35,600 nt of DNA from Rhodocyclaceae bacterium (GTDB lineage: Bacteria; Pseudomonadota; Gammaproteobacteria; Burkholderiales; Rhodocyclaceae). The position numbers and the translations under genes were made by a program. How positions within the stretch are numbered: position 1 is the stretch's first letter; each line of letters starts with the position of its first letter. Below are positions 6,599 to 15,585 of this stretch, piece by piece. The notes under the pieces were generated by a model, which ran no database searches, was not told the origin of the DNA, and saw nothing but the letters and a program-made list of their open reading frames with translations. The stretch is taken from contig JAGRGB010000054.1 of assembly GCA_020445745.1 (NCBI GenBank), positions 1 through 35,600 of the forward strand, read 5' to 3'.

Positions 6599-9361
6599 AT
6601 GATGAAGAATCGCGAACTTGGGAATTCGAATGAAAAGCGGGGACGGGTGGCCACGCCCACGACTGGCAGATCTTCGCCGCGGGACTCGTGGATTCGACGT
6701 CGTGCGAGTACATCGCGGTTTGTTCGCGGCCCGTTGACGAACACTGCCGCTTGCTGCGCAGCCATGGTGCTGGCGATCGTCACCGGGACGCCGGCATTTG
6801 CGGACTTCTCTGCGCGAACCGTCGCGCTCGGACAGCTCGCCGGCGGCGACACGGATCTTGGCGCAACGCTCTTCGGTCTGGGCGTCACCGTGCCGAGCCC
6901 CTCCCGCTACGCGCCGATCGTCGGCATCGGCGCTGCGCCCGGCGGTGATCGGTACTACTGGTACGCGGACGGAACGGTCTCGGTCGGCAGCGATGTCGAC
7001 TTCGAGGCCACCCAAGGCCGCATGCCGTACACCCTGCCGGACGGCAAGCATCCCTGGGACATCATCGCGATGGCCATCCGCGGAGACAACAGCCGGGTCG
7101 TGACTTTCTATGCGAACGGAGAGTTCAGCGTCGGCTCGAGTCAGGATCTCGGCGCCTACCGGGATCCCCGGCCATTCGAACTGCCGCCCGGAAAGCGGGT
7201 GGAAGACATCGTCGGCATCGGCTGCGCCGGATCGGAAAGCCGCTTCGTCGCGTTCTACTCGAACGGAACCTTCAGTGTCGGGCCCGACGGCCTGGCGCGC
7301 AGGCTGTTCGTGACGGGACAGAAGCTGTCCCCCTACCAGATTCCGCCGGGGCACAAGATCGGTCAGCTGTTGGACGTGGCGATCGACAAGTCGGAGGCGT
7401 CGCCCATCGTCAGCTGGTGGCTCGACGTCGAGGCCGGGAGCGCGCACCAGAACCTCCAGGATCCGGTGGACGCGATGGTGATGGACGTGATGCAGCGCTA
7501 CAGCCTTCCCGGCATGACCGTCGCCGTATCGAGGGCAGGGCGCCTCCTCCTCGAGAAGGGCTACGGTTATCGCAACATGACGGACGGCGAGCGAGCCAAT
7601 CCCGACTCGCCCGGACGGATCGGCAGCGTCAGCAAGATCATCACCACGCTGGCCGCCTTCGAGCTTGTCCGGACGGCAGACCTCGAGGTCTCGGATCGCG
7701 TGTACGGCCCGACAGGCGTCCTGTCGTCGCTGTCCTACCAGCAGCATGCGATCAAGGGAATGTATCGCCACCAGCCGGTCGTCGCGAAGGCGATCGACGA
7801 GTACGACCAGGTCGTCACCTGGTACCACGACGGCACGGTCTCGGTCGGCACGACGTCGGATCCGGACGCCTATGCCGATCCGGTTCCGTACACGCTCGCC
7901 TACCGATCGGAGGAGGATCCCGCCAACCCGGACGACCAGGATTACATGGCCCCGGTCGACGTCCGCGCGATCGCCATCGACGAAGACGGCCTCGCCTGGA
8001 CCTGGTACGACGACGGAACCCATAGTGTCGGGTCGATCACGGACCTCGACGACCACTGGAACCGCAATCCGGGGGTGAAGCTGAGATTGCCGGCCGGCTA
8101 CGCGATGAACCACATCGTCGCCATGGCGATCGCGCCGGAGTTCGTGGACCCGGTCCGGGTGTGGTTCGACGACGGCAGATTCTCCGACGGCGACTACCTG
8201 CATATCAATGACCTGCCGGCGTTCGACATTGGCCTCGGCAGCCACTACTCGGTTGCCCCGGGGCGGTCGCCCTACGAGATTTGCGGCATCGGCATCGCCA
8301 AAGCGGGGGACGACGCCGGCGACACCTATACCTTCCTTGGCAGGACGGAAGACGACGGAAACGGGACTGTGCTGCACGGACGACCCGACAATCTGGACGC
8401 GTACCAGCCGCCCGCGTGGGGTGTCGACGACAGCAGCTACGAGATCCCGGGATCCGCCTACGATCCGGACCAGCCGTGGGAAAGCTGGTACCTCAACATG
8501 AAGGTGAAACACCTCCTCACGCACACTTCGGGATTTTCGCGAAGCGGCGACGTGGTGGGCGCAGCCCGGATGTTCGGACTGGACGAAGACGGCGTCGGAA
8601 TGAGCTACCAGCAGGTCAACGAATACATGCTGGCCACCGAAAATCTCCACTTCCGGCCCGGCTCCGAGCGCAGCTATTCGAACCACGGTTTCGGCCTGGT
8701 CGGACATATCGTGGCCGAGGTGTCGGGTGAAACCTATTATGGATTCACCCGTTCGCGAATCATCGATCCGTTTCCGCCGCTGCACATCCGCTCCTTCAGC
8801 GAGCCCCAGGAGCCGAACGACATGTGGCGGCACAATTACGGCGAGGACGGAGTGCCCGAGGCGTTTATCGACGACGATCTTCACGATCTCGGCCTTGCGT
8901 CCGGTGGCTGGAAGGCGAGCGCCGGCGATCTGGTGCGCCTGATGCTGAAGATCGACGGCAACGACGACAACCATGCGGACATCCTGCCGCGCTCGCAGCC
9001 GGTCTGGAATCCGCATTCGCAAAACTGGGAGTCGGAGCCGATCCTCGATCTGATGGAGAGCCAGGCCTACCCGGCGTTCGACCAGGCCTACGGGTGGCGA
9101 ATCGACGATTGGGGCAAACTCTACAAGGACGGCCGGCTCGGCGGCGGGACGACCTTCCTGGCCAAGTACCCGGGCGGCTACGGCGGCTTTCCCGACGCGT
9201 TCGAAGCCGACGAGATCACGGTGGCCATCCACACCAACGTCTCGATCCCGGATGAGCGCGGCGGCTCCGGCGTGCTGCAGGTGCTCGCCGACAGGATCGC
9301 GATCGCGACCGACCGGGCCGATATCTCCCTCGCCAAGTTCGGACCGTACGACCTCTTCTGA
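6599..9361 (+). CDS. Exported serine hydrolase (beta-lactamase/esterase fold) interrupted by WY-x-DG repeats
   Basis: A 920-residue protein with two ATG codons in tandem at 6599 and 6602; GGAGG at 6592-6596 is spaced better for the second. After a basic 47-residue leader comes a hydrophobic stretch (about 48-67) ending in PAFA-DF, a likely signal peptide with an unusually long N-region. The serine-hydrolase signatures of the class C beta-lactamase/EstB group are present: SVSK with Ser343 and Lys346, LLTHTSGF (639-646), Tyr-Ser-Asn 693-695 and a GGGTT segment (848-852) where the third motif usually sits. About 347 residues separate Ser343 from Tyr693, against roughly 100 in the family, because repeats of the form [WF][YF]-x-[DN]-G-x-x-S-x-G fill the gap. 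Three more repeats precede the catalytic part. Substrate unknown: peptide, ester or cell-wall cleavage are all possible. Confidence 0.8.
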   Translation: MMKNRELGNSNEKRGRVATPTTGRSSPRDSWIRRRASTSRFVRGPLTNTAACCAAMVLAIVTGTPAFADFSARTVALGQLAGGDTDLGATLFGLGVTVPSPSRYAPIVGIGAAPGGDRYYWYADGTVSVGSDVDFEATQGRMPYTLPDGKHPWDIIAMAIRGDNSRVVTFYANGEFSVGSSQDLGAYRDPRPFELPPGKRVEDIVGIGCAGSESRFVAFYSNGTFSVGPDGLARRLFVTGQKLSPYQIPPGHKIGQLLDVAIDKSEASPIVSWWLDVEAGSAHQNLQDPVDAMVMDVMQRYSLPGMTVAVSRAGRLLLEKGYGYRNMTDGERANPDSPGRIGSVSKIITTLAAFELVRTADLEVSDRVYGPTGVLSSLSYQQHAIKGMYRHQPVVAKAIDEYDQVVTWYHDGTVSVGTTSDPDAYADPVPYTLAYRSEEDPANPDDQDYMAPVDVRAIAIDEDGLAWTWYDDGTHSVGSITDLDDHWNRNPGVKLRLPAGYAMNHIVAMAIAPEFVDPVRVWFDDGRFSDGDYLHINDLPAFDIGLGSHYSVAPGRSPYEICGIGIAKAGDDAGDTYTFLGRTEDDGNGTVLHGRPDNLDAYQPPAWGVDDSSYEIPGSAYDPDQPWESWYLNMKVKHLLTHTSGFSRSGDVVGAARMFGLDEDGVGMSYQQVNEYMLATENLHFRPGSERSYSNHGFGLVGHIVAEVSGETYYGFTRSRIIDPFPPLHIRSFSEPQEPNDMWRHNYGEDGVPEAFIDDDLHDLGLASGGWKASAGDLVRLMLKIDGNDDNHADILPRSQPVWNPHSQNWESEPILDLMESQAYPAFDQAYGWRIDDWGKLYKDGRLGGGTTFLAKYPGGYGGFPDAFEADEITVAIHTNVSIPDERGGSGVLQVLADRIAIATDRADISLAKFGPYDLF
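6908..7453 (+). repeat. N-terminal block of WY-x-DG-T-x-SVG protein repeats in the serine hydrolase
   Basis: Residues about 104-285. The block starts with the tail of one unit (YAPIVGIGAAPGGD) and is followed by three full units beginning near 119, 167 and 216: YYWYADGTVSVG, VVTFYANGEFSVG and FVAFYSNGTFSVG. Each is followed by about 25 variable residues and then a hydrophobic tail such as DIIAMAI, DIVGIGC or QLLDVAI. A degenerate fourth start (IVSWWLDVEAG, about 270-280) runs into the catalytic part. The unit of about 47-50 residues with alternating hydrophobics suggests beta-propeller-like blades. Confidence 0.7.
7736..8428 (+). repeat. Second repeat block inserted inside the catalytic domain
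   Basis: Residues about 380-610 lie between the SVSK and YSN catalytic motifs. The block opens with a tail-like segment (QPVVAKAIDEYD). It then has units beginning VVTWYHDGTVSVG (about 405), AWTWYDDGTHSVG (466) and VRVWFDDGRFSDG (519), and a degraded one at about 576 (TYTFLGRTEDDG). Hydrophobic tails VRAIAI, IVAMAI and ICGIGI recur. The units match those of the N-terminal block, so both blocks probably belong to one folded domain. Confidence 0.7.
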
Positions 9362-10074
9362 GCGGGCGGCGACCGGGAAGTCGTGGCCGCCCATTGACCC
9401 CCTCGCCGCAACAGGGCGAGGAGGTCCTGTGGTTGGCCCGCATCTCGTCACTGCCGTGCCCGGTGGCCGACAGACCTGAACACCTGGTTCTCGACTGGTG
9501 CTAGCGCGATGCCGCGCACCAGCTGCCGATCAGGATCGATCCGCGCGTGGTGCTGTCATGCTCGCCCCTGGCCGCCGCGGCAGCGCCGCAAGACCCTCCT
9601 CTCGCGATCGCGTCCGATGCCTGCCTCGCGGTCCGACAGCAGCGGCGTCTCCGTTGCCTGGCGATTGGGGTCCAGACCGCCGCGGCTCGCCAGCCAGCGC
9701 CGCTCGCCCCATCGCGGCGAATCCCCGACGGCCGAACGACTCGTGCAACGGCAGCATCACGACCGTTCGCACGCTGACGGCCACACCTGGAAGGTCGTGC
9801 CCCGCGTCGTGCGGAATCATGACGAGCGGCCGCAATCGGTGTGGCGGCTACCGATGCTCGTTGAACCATTTTACGTTCCGCCGGACATCCAAATTCACGA
9901 ATGTGTGACGAATGCAAGTGGCAATGGCGAAGACATATTATGCTCGACGTATTCCTTGATGGAGGTCAACCGGAGCCGACGATGTCTTTGATTGCCGCCT
10001 GACAAGAAGATAGCCTCCGTTCCGCATTGCCGAAATGCAACCGGACATTAGCGAACAGATAACGGAGATATCCC
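9362..10074. other. Non-coding gap before the beta-helix gene
   Basis: Apart from the hairpin at 9401-9421, no gene could be supported: overlapping frames on both strands are short and Arg/Pro-rich. From about 9840 to 10074 the sequence becomes noticeably richer in A and T, which fits a promoter and leader region for the following gene, although no clear -35/-10 pair stood out. The GGAG ribosome-binding site of that gene is near 10066. Confidence 0.5.
9401..9421 (+). terminator. Hairpin downstream of the serine hydrolase
   Basis: A perfect 7-bp stem (CCTCGCC 9401-9407, GGCGAGG 9415-9421) with a 7-base loop, 40 bases after the stop codon. There is no clear T-run afterwards, so termination is likely from position but not proven. 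Confidence 0.4.
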
Positions 10075-10956
10075 ATGCACAAGAATTTCCGCTCGGTCTT
10101 TGCCGCGACCGCATTCGTTTCAACCATGACAATGGCAGGCGCCGCGCTCGCGCAGACTTGCACGCCAGTCGATTTCGTGCCATTCACGATCTCCTCCCCA
10201 GGTGAATATTGTCTGACCCAGGACCTTTCCTGGACCGGCACCGGGCCGGCGATCTCGGTCGAGGCAGACAACGTGACGGTCGATCTTCAGGGCTACGAAA
10301 TGCAGGGGCCCCATTACGGGCATGTCCCGGCGAATCCGGTATCACTGGCGATTCTCGCCGACGACGTGTACAACACGACCATCCGTAACGGACGAATCTC
10401 CGGCTTCGCCACCGGCGTCAGCCTGCGGTCGGGTCTTCCCTTGACGGGTGGCCACATCGTCGAGAATCTCAATTTCAACAGCATCGCCAGCGCCGCGATA
10501 TCGATCGGCACGCGCAGCACGATCGTTCGCAACAATCGAATTACGCGCCTCGACGGCAACCTGCAGGCGAACTGTGTGTGCACGAGAGCTGTACACGGAA
10601 TTACCGGCGGCAACGTCTGGGGCGCGCGTACCGGCAACGAGATCCTCAACAATTCGATCACCGGCTACATCGGAGCAAACGACGCGACCGGCAACTCCTA
10701 TGCGATGGCCTTCGGTCGGTCATCGTCGATGCGCATCTCCGGAAACTACATCCAGACCGATGCGCTGTCGACGAAGGTGCGCGGAATACAGCTCGCGTTT
10801 TCCAGCAATGTATTCATCACCAATAACACTTTCGATCGACCCAATCCTGCGATCGAGTACGTTTCGGGCAGCACCGGAAAGTATTCCGGCAATTTCAGCG
10901 AACAGAGCGGTTCGAACCCCTATGTCGGCGGAACGCCGGTAGGCGACAATTTCTAG
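10075..10956 (+). CDS. Secreted parallel beta-helix (PbH1-type) protein
   Basis: A 293-residue protein with a classic signal peptide (MHKNFRSVFA... AGAALA, likely cut before Gln27). The ATG at 10075 follows a GGAG site by about 9 bases. The mature part has spaced short beta-strand turns rich in Asn, Gly and Ile: ISVEADNVTVDLQGYEM (about 61-77), TTIRNGRISGF, STIVRNNRITRL, NEILNNSITGYIG, MRISGNYIQ and VFITNNTFDR. This is typical of right-handed parallel beta-helix proteins such as the NosD/pectate-lyase-like superfamily. No catalytic residues of a known polysaccharide lyase can be assigned. Cys residues at 29 and 46 and a C-V-C segment (about 167-169) may form disulfides. It stands alone in its direction. 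A surface or periplasmic carbohydrate-binding or structural role is inference. Confidence 0.75.
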   Translation: MHKNFRSVFAATAFVSTMTMAGAALAQTCTPVDFVPFTISSPGEYCLTQDLSWTGTGPAISVEADNVTVDLQGYEMQGPHYGHVPANPVSLAILADDVYNTTIRNGRISGFATGVSLRSGLPLTGGHIVENLNFNSIASAAISIGTRSTIVRNNRITRLDGNLQANCVCTRAVHGITGGNVWGARTGNEILNNSITGYIGANDATGNSYAMAFGRSSSMRISGNYIQTDALSTKVRGIQLAFSSNVFITNNTFDRPNPAIEYVSGSTGKYSGNFSEQSGSNPYVGGTPVGDNF

Positions 10957-11278
10957 GTTCCGCCGGGGCCCCCGCGAAGATCACGCTTTCATCGGGTCGG
11001 GCCAGCCGACCCTGCCCGGAAGTTGTCAGACGGGGGGCGAATGCGCCTGGTGTCGATATTGCGCGTGCGTGTCCCGGTTGGCCACTGGAGCTTGATCTGG
11101 CCGTCGCGAACGGGGGGCGGGATTGTCGGAGGCGCAGCCGACGCGCGGACGCAGGGTTCGAGTTTCGCCTTCGTGCAGGTCGGGCAGTGCCGGGGATGGC
11201 TCTCGTGATCGGGTCGCCGCCTCGACGACCCGGGTCGCCAGCGGAAGACGCGGGTCGTCGCGAGGGCATCGCGACCGA
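10957..11278. other. Gap between convergent beta-helix and lipoprotein genes
   Basis: The two flanking genes converge here. A GC-only stretch (CCGCCGGGGCCCCCGCG) sits about 5 bases after the beta-helix stop and could stall polymerase. The other recognisable element is the inverted repeat at 11223-11260. No gene was found. Confidence 0.5.
11223..11260 (-). terminator. Inverted repeat downstream of the caspase-lipoprotein operon
   Basis: Nine-base arms CGACGACCC (11223-11231) and GGGTCGTCG (11252-11260) with a 20-base spacer, starting 18 bases after the lipoprotein stop. No T-run. The position suggests a terminator or 3' mRNA-stability hairpin. Confidence 0.4.
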
Positions 11279-11965
11279 TCAAAGGGCGGCGGCCAGCAGC
11301 ACTTCGCCGGCCACCCAGGTCACCGTGTATTTGTTGCTCTTGACCTGCTTGCCGTCCGCGATCAGCGTCGATTCGACCTTGTAGCGCTTGCCGCTGGCCT
11401 CGGCAGGCAAGGTGAATGACGAGGTGGTCTGGTAGCGGCCGGCACCCTCCGCGGCGATGGTCTCGGTCTTGGTTTCGACGACCTGGTTGTTCTCGTCGTA
11501 GATCGCATAGCGCTGCTGCAAGTCGGGGGTTCGATCGCCGTAGCCGACCAGGTCGGTGTTGGAGGTGACCTCGACGTTGCGTTCGCCCTGGGGGCTGGTT
11601 GCGGTCTTGCGGACCGTGGTCTCGAATGCCACCGGTTCGATCGAATCCTTCGAAATCTTGCGCTTGGCGGCATATTCGCGGTTTACCTGCTCGGCGCTGG
11701 CGATGCGCTTGGATTCGAAATGCCAGCCGATCAGCAAGCCGGCGATCGCGCCGGCCGCGGCGCCCTTCGCGCAGTCCTTGGAACTGCCGATCAGCGAGGC
11801 CACGCCGCAGCCGGCGGCGGCGCCGAGCAGCGCACCGGTGGCACGGTCGTCCAGGCGCATGGAACCGTCCGGATTGGTCGCACAGGCCGCGAGCAGCACG
11901 GTGCTGACGGCGAGGGCGAGCGCGGGATGCTTGAAGGCTTGCATGGTGGCATTCGTCCTTTTCAT
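11279..11965 (-). CDS. Glycine-zipper outer-membrane lipoprotein coupled to the WD40-caspase gene
   Basis: A 228-residue protein if the ATG at 11965 is used; this start overlaps the stop of the caspase gene as ATGA. An internal ATG at 11944, with AAGGA about 11 bases upstream, is a possible alternative. Both give a lipoprotein signal ending in the lipobox LAAC (Cys28 in the longer form). A Gly/Ala-rich zipper follows (GALLGAAAGCGVASLIG and GAAAGAIAGLLIG, about 44-80) with two extra Cys between, able to pack or insert in membrane. After a charged helix comes a beta-rich domain (about 108-225; FETTVRKTATS, QQRYAIYDENNQVVETKTETI, YKVESTLIADGK) with no recognised function. Asp at +2 is absent (Cys-Ala-Thr), so sorting to the outer membrane is expected. 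Coupling to the caspase implies a joint role, unproven. Confidence 0.75.
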   Translation of the reverse strand: MKRTNATMQAFKHPALALAVSTVLLAACATNPDGSMRLDDRATGALLGAAAGCGVASLIGSSKDCAKGAAAGAIAGLLIGWHFESKRIASAEQVNREYAAKRKISKDSIEPVAFETTVRKTATSPQGERNVEVTSNTDLVGYGDRTPDLQQRYAIYDENNQVVETKTETIAAEGAGRYQTTSSFTLPAEASGKRYKVESTLIADGKQVKSNKYTVTWVAGEVLLAAAL

Positions 11966-14841
11966 GGTTGTGGGCGGATGATCGCGATCGGCTCGTCGAA
12001 GACCGCACCGACCATCTTCGGGGTCTGCAGCCCGTCGGTCATCGAGCGTACCCGACCACTGACATAGGTGTGCAGCAGGGGGGGCGTGATGAGTCCGCTC
12101 CCGGCGTAGTCGGCCTTGCCCTTCAGGCCTTCGACGATCGCCTTGGTAAAGGCGCCGTTGTTCCACTCGTCGGCTTCGGTGGCGCTCTGGCGCCCGGCCG
12201 ATCCGGTCAGGATCACCACCGCGCGTTCGTCACCCATGTCGTTGAGTGCGCCGGTGAGGTCGGACTTGATCTTCAGCTCCGACAGGACGAAGCCGGAATG
12301 ACAGGTGTCCAGGAAGAACGCGCCGCGCCCGCGCAGGTTGGCCAGTGTCTCCTGGATCGCCGAACCGGGAACGGCGGACCGGATGCCGTGAGCCTCGTCC
12401 GACAGGTCGAGGTCGCTGCCGGCGAAATAGTAGCGGTTGTGCATCATGAAGCCGTGGCCGGCGAGGAACACCAGGCCGATGTCCGCGGGGCCCACGCTCT
12501 CCCGGATCCACGCCAGCGCGTCGAGCACGTGCTGTCGGCTGGCCTGCGCGTCGGTCAGCACCCGGGTCTCGACGTGCTCCGCCAGGCCCGCGGCATGGGC
12601 CTCGACGACGTTTACGAAATCCCTGGCGTCCTTGGCCGGAAACTTGAGCTGCAGGTCCGGGGGAAGCCCCGGATAGGCCGACACCCCGGCAGCGAAGACG
12701 TACATGTTGCGGTAGCGCGCGCGCGACGCGGGAGCGTCGTGTTCCTGCTGGACCTGGAACACCGCCGGCTCCGAGATGCCGTTGCGGTTGCGGGCGATGA
12801 TCGCGACCTCGGCGATGTCGGCGGGTGGCAACGGTACCGGCACTTCCAGCTCGACCCCTTCCGATCCGCGTGCCTTCGGGATGTCACCGCCCTTCAGGCT
12901 ATGCACCAGACGCCCGTCGACGCGGACCTTGATCTCCTCGACCGGGGCATCCGCCGGGCTGAACACCGCGAAGCGCGCCCGCACGCGGGAGTCCGCAGCG
13001 ACCGTGTCGCGCTCGCCGCGCAGCTCGACGCGCGGCGGCAGGACGCGGGTCACATCGGGCGCGGCGCCGCTGCCATCGTCGGACTCGCGCTGGGCGCTGC
13101 GCAGTGCGATCGCCAGGTCGCCGGTGTCGAACACTGCCCGCACCAGTTCCGGGCGGTAGTAGTGCTGGCGGAAGCGACCGACCGGGTAGAACTGGGCATT
13201 GCGATTGTAGTCGCCGTTCAGGTGCCAGCCGATCAGGCCTTCTCCGGCCACCGAGGTGTCGTACTGGCCGGCCGGCGTCCACAATACCCAGCGCTCCCGG
13301 TCCGGGTGGGGGAACAAGGCCACCTGGGGTGTGCCGTCGGTCATCCGGAACCAGCGGATCGTGCCGTCACCGAGCGCAGCCAGCGCCCAGCGTCCGTCGC
13401 CGCTGACATTCACCGCCCAGGCGGTGGCGGGCAGGCGCTGTTGCCACAGCGGCCGGGCGTCGTCGTCGAAGGCGCGCAGATACCACTCGGTGCCGAGCAC
13501 GACACGGCGGCCCTCGGGCGCCACCGCGACGCTGCGCGCGACTTCGCCGGCCAGCACGGCCATCGCGTGACCGTTGATGGTCGGCCGAGTGCCGTTATGC
13601 CAGCCGGCGATGTCGAGCTTGCGGGTCGCGGTCAGCGGCGCAGCGAGCTTGCCGGGACCTGGGCCGACGCCTACCTCGCCGCGCCGAATGTCGAAGTTCG
13701 CCTGCTTTTCACCGCCGGCGGAGAACGGAAAGGACACCGTCCGGCCGTCGTCGGAGACCCGGAAGCTGCCGCCGGCATCGCGGAAATCCGCCGCGTAGCG
13801 ATGGCGGCCGACACGCTCCGTGCCGTCGGCGTCGAGGATCGACCACGATGGTTCCGCGCTGCCCACCGCCAGGCCGCCGTCCGGCATCGCCGCGAGCGAG
13901 ACCACGATGTTGTCGAAACTGGCCATCACGCGTGGCGTGCCGCGCCCGCCGGCATCGAAGCGCAGCACCGGGAAGCGCCCGTCGCGGGTGGCCGTGCCGG
14001 CCGCAAACAGGTAGCGGCCGTCGTGCGACCAGGCGACCCGCCCGAGGTTGCCGTGGGCATCGAAGCCGAGGCGCGATTGCGGCAACAGGGTTTGCGCGTC
14101 GAGCAGATCGACCCGGGCCCCCTCCGCGTAGCCGACCGCCAGGGTCCTGCCGTCCGGCGAGAACGCCACCGCGTACGGTACGGCGTCCAGCCCCTTGCGG
14201 GCGATCCGCCGCATGCCGGCCGCGGTGAACTCGTACAGACGGACGAAGCCGTCCAGGCTCGCGACCGCCATCCGCCGCCCGTCGCGGTCGATATCGAGGC
14301 CGTAGATGGCGTCGTTGTACTCCTCGTCGCCACCCCTGTAGGCGAGATCGCGGCTGAACAGGCGGATGCCCTGCTGGCGCAGCCCGACCGCAATCAGCTG
14401 ACCGTCGGGCGACCAGGCGATCCGCTGAACCTGGGCCTCCAGCCCGCTCAGGGTGCCGCCGGGGGGCAGGGTACCGCTGGCCCGGTCGAACAGATAGAGG
14501 GCGTGATTGTCGCCGTCGAAGGCGGTATTGCCGCCGGCGGCGATGGTGTTTCCGTCCGGCGACAGCGCCGCCGCGTAGATGGCGCCCAGACCGCCGTCGC
14601 CGACCGGCGGGCGCAGCACGGCGAGGGCCTCCCCGCTTGCCGAACGCCACACCCGGATGGTCTTGTCCTCGGAAGCGGTGACCAGGTAGCGCCCGGCCGC
14701 GTCGGTGCCCACCTGGGTGATCAGCGACAGGTGATTGCCGGCCTCGAGCCGCAGGATCGGGGCCGTCGGCACGCCGGCGGTCGCGCCGGCAGTCACGACG
14801 GAGAAGAAAGCGACGACGACGGCGAGGAGGGTGCAGCGCAT
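11962..14841 (-). CDS. Exported WD40-repeat caspase-like peptidase (C14 / orthocaspase)
   Basis: A 959-residue protein from the ATG at 14841, with GAGG about 11 bases upstream; a GTG at 14853 is a weaker in-frame alternative. The N-terminus MRCTLLAVVVAFFSVVTAGATA is a signal peptide. WD40-like beta-propeller units follow to about residue 520, including GRYLVTASEDKTIRVW, WSPDGQLIAVGL, FSPDGRTLAVGY and WSHDGRYLFAAG. A linker domain (VELRGERDTV, VRARFAVFSPADAPVEEIKVRVDG) precedes the caspase fold at about 690-959. The catalytic dyad is visible as His796 in FLAGHGF and Cys847 in LDTCHSGF. Caspase-like enzymes of this family cut after Arg, Lys or Asp; specificity here is not evident. Most WD40-caspase proteins are cytoplasmic, so the signal peptide is notable. 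Substrate and trigger are unknown. Confidence 0.87.
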   Translation of the reverse strand: MRCTLLAVVVAFFSVVTAGATAGVPTAPILRLEAGNHLSLITQVGTDAAGRYLVTASEDKTIRVWRSASGEALAVLRPPVGDGGLGAIYAAALSPDGNTIAAGGNTAFDGDNHALYLFDRASGTLPPGGTLSGLEAQVQRIAWSPDGQLIAVGLRQQGIRLFSRDLAYRGGDEEYNDAIYGLDIDRDGRRMAVASLDGFVRLYEFTAAGMRRIARKGLDAVPYAVAFSPDGRTLAVGYAEGARVDLLDAQTLLPQSRLGFDAHGNLGRVAWSHDGRYLFAAGTATRDGRFPVLRFDAGGRGTPRVMASFDNIVVSLAAMPDGGLAVGSAEPSWSILDADGTERVGRHRYAADFRDAGGSFRVSDDGRTVSFPFSAGGEKQANFDIRRGEVGVGPGPGKLAAPLTATRKLDIAGWHNGTRPTINGHAMAVLAGEVARSVAVAPEGRRVVLGTEWYLRAFDDDARPLWQQRLPATAWAVNVSGDGRWALAALGDGTIRWFRMTDGTPQVALFPHPDRERWVLWTPAGQYDTSVAGEGLIGWHLNGDYNRNAQFYPVGRFRQHYYRPELVRAVFDTGDLAIALRSAQRESDDGSGAAPDVTRVLPPRVELRGERDTVAADSRVRARFAVFSPADAPVEEIKVRVDGRLVHSLKGGDIPKARGSEGVELEVPVPLPPADIAEVAIIARNRNGISEPAVFQVQQEHDAPASRARYRNMYVFAAGVSAYPGLPPDLQLKFPAKDARDFVNVVEAHAAGLAEHVETRVLTDAQASRQHVLDALAWIRESVGPADIGLVFLAGHGFMMHNRYYFAGSDLDLSDEAHGIRSAVPGSAIQETLANLRGRGAFFLDTCHSGFVLSELKIKSDLTGALNDMGDERAVVILTGSAGRQSATEADEWNNGAFTKAIVEGLKGKADYAGSGLITPPLLHTYVSGRVRSMTDGLQTPKMVGAVFDEPIAIIRPQP

Positions 14842-15585
14842 GTTCGGTTCCACCTCGGCAGCGGGCGCGGGTCGCTGGTCTCATGCTCTGGCCTGCTGCG
14901 CAACAGGGGTTCGATCGTGCCGCGAGCCCGAGCATCCGAACCGCAACGATGTCGGGCTGTTCCGGGACCACGGATGCCCGCGGGGCGGCGGCCGCGAATG
15001 AACAATCAGCAAAGATTAACAGAGTCGCCCGGAGCGACGAAGGGCGCGCGTCACGGGTGCCGGTGCGATCACCGCGGGCGCCGGACGAAGCCTGAGGGAG
15101 CCCGGGTCCGGACCATCGCGGCCTGCCGCAATAAAGGGCGCGAATGGCGGACCAGCGGCCGACTGTCGCGTTTCGCGCCGTCGACCGGTCGCGAAGATCG
15201 CCCAGCGGTCGCGGGAACCGGCCTGCATGAAAAGCGGATCGTCAAGGATGGGGAATCGACACGAAACGCGAATCGGAATCATCGACAGGCCGGCGTGACA
15301 CGCGTTGACGGAGTCGCTCCACGTGGCGGAAGCAGGGTGGCGGCAGTGCCCGACCTGTTCTGCTCGCGCAAGCGCCTGTTGCGGATGCAGGCACGAACAT
15401 TGCTGTTGTTCGCTCTTGCAAAGGCGGGCTTCGTGGCGGGCAGCGGAATTGATCTGCCGCTGGCAAGGCCTGGTCGAGGGGCGACAAGCCGGGTCGGCGT
15501 TAGCCGCGCCGATCGCGGTTGGCGGCAAGGTGGCGAGGCGCGCGAATCCATCGCGACTCGATCACACATCGAAGTCGCTCGATTA

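Noticed and set aside
6344-9451. A 1035-codon leftward open frame opposite the serine hydrolase
   Set aside because: Its composition (Arg, Val, Asp repeats such as DRDR) mirrors the antisense of the real gene, and no ribosome-binding site or motif supports it.
9498-9991. Frames of 100-160 codons on both strands upstream of the beta-helix gene
   Set aside because: They overlap each other, are Arg/Ser/Pro-rich and lack start signals; more likely untranslated DNA.
11962-14841. Possible defence island around the caspase
   Set aside because: No nuclease, toxin, cyclase or restriction gene is adjacent, and the caspase has a signal peptide; a phage-defence label would be guesswork.
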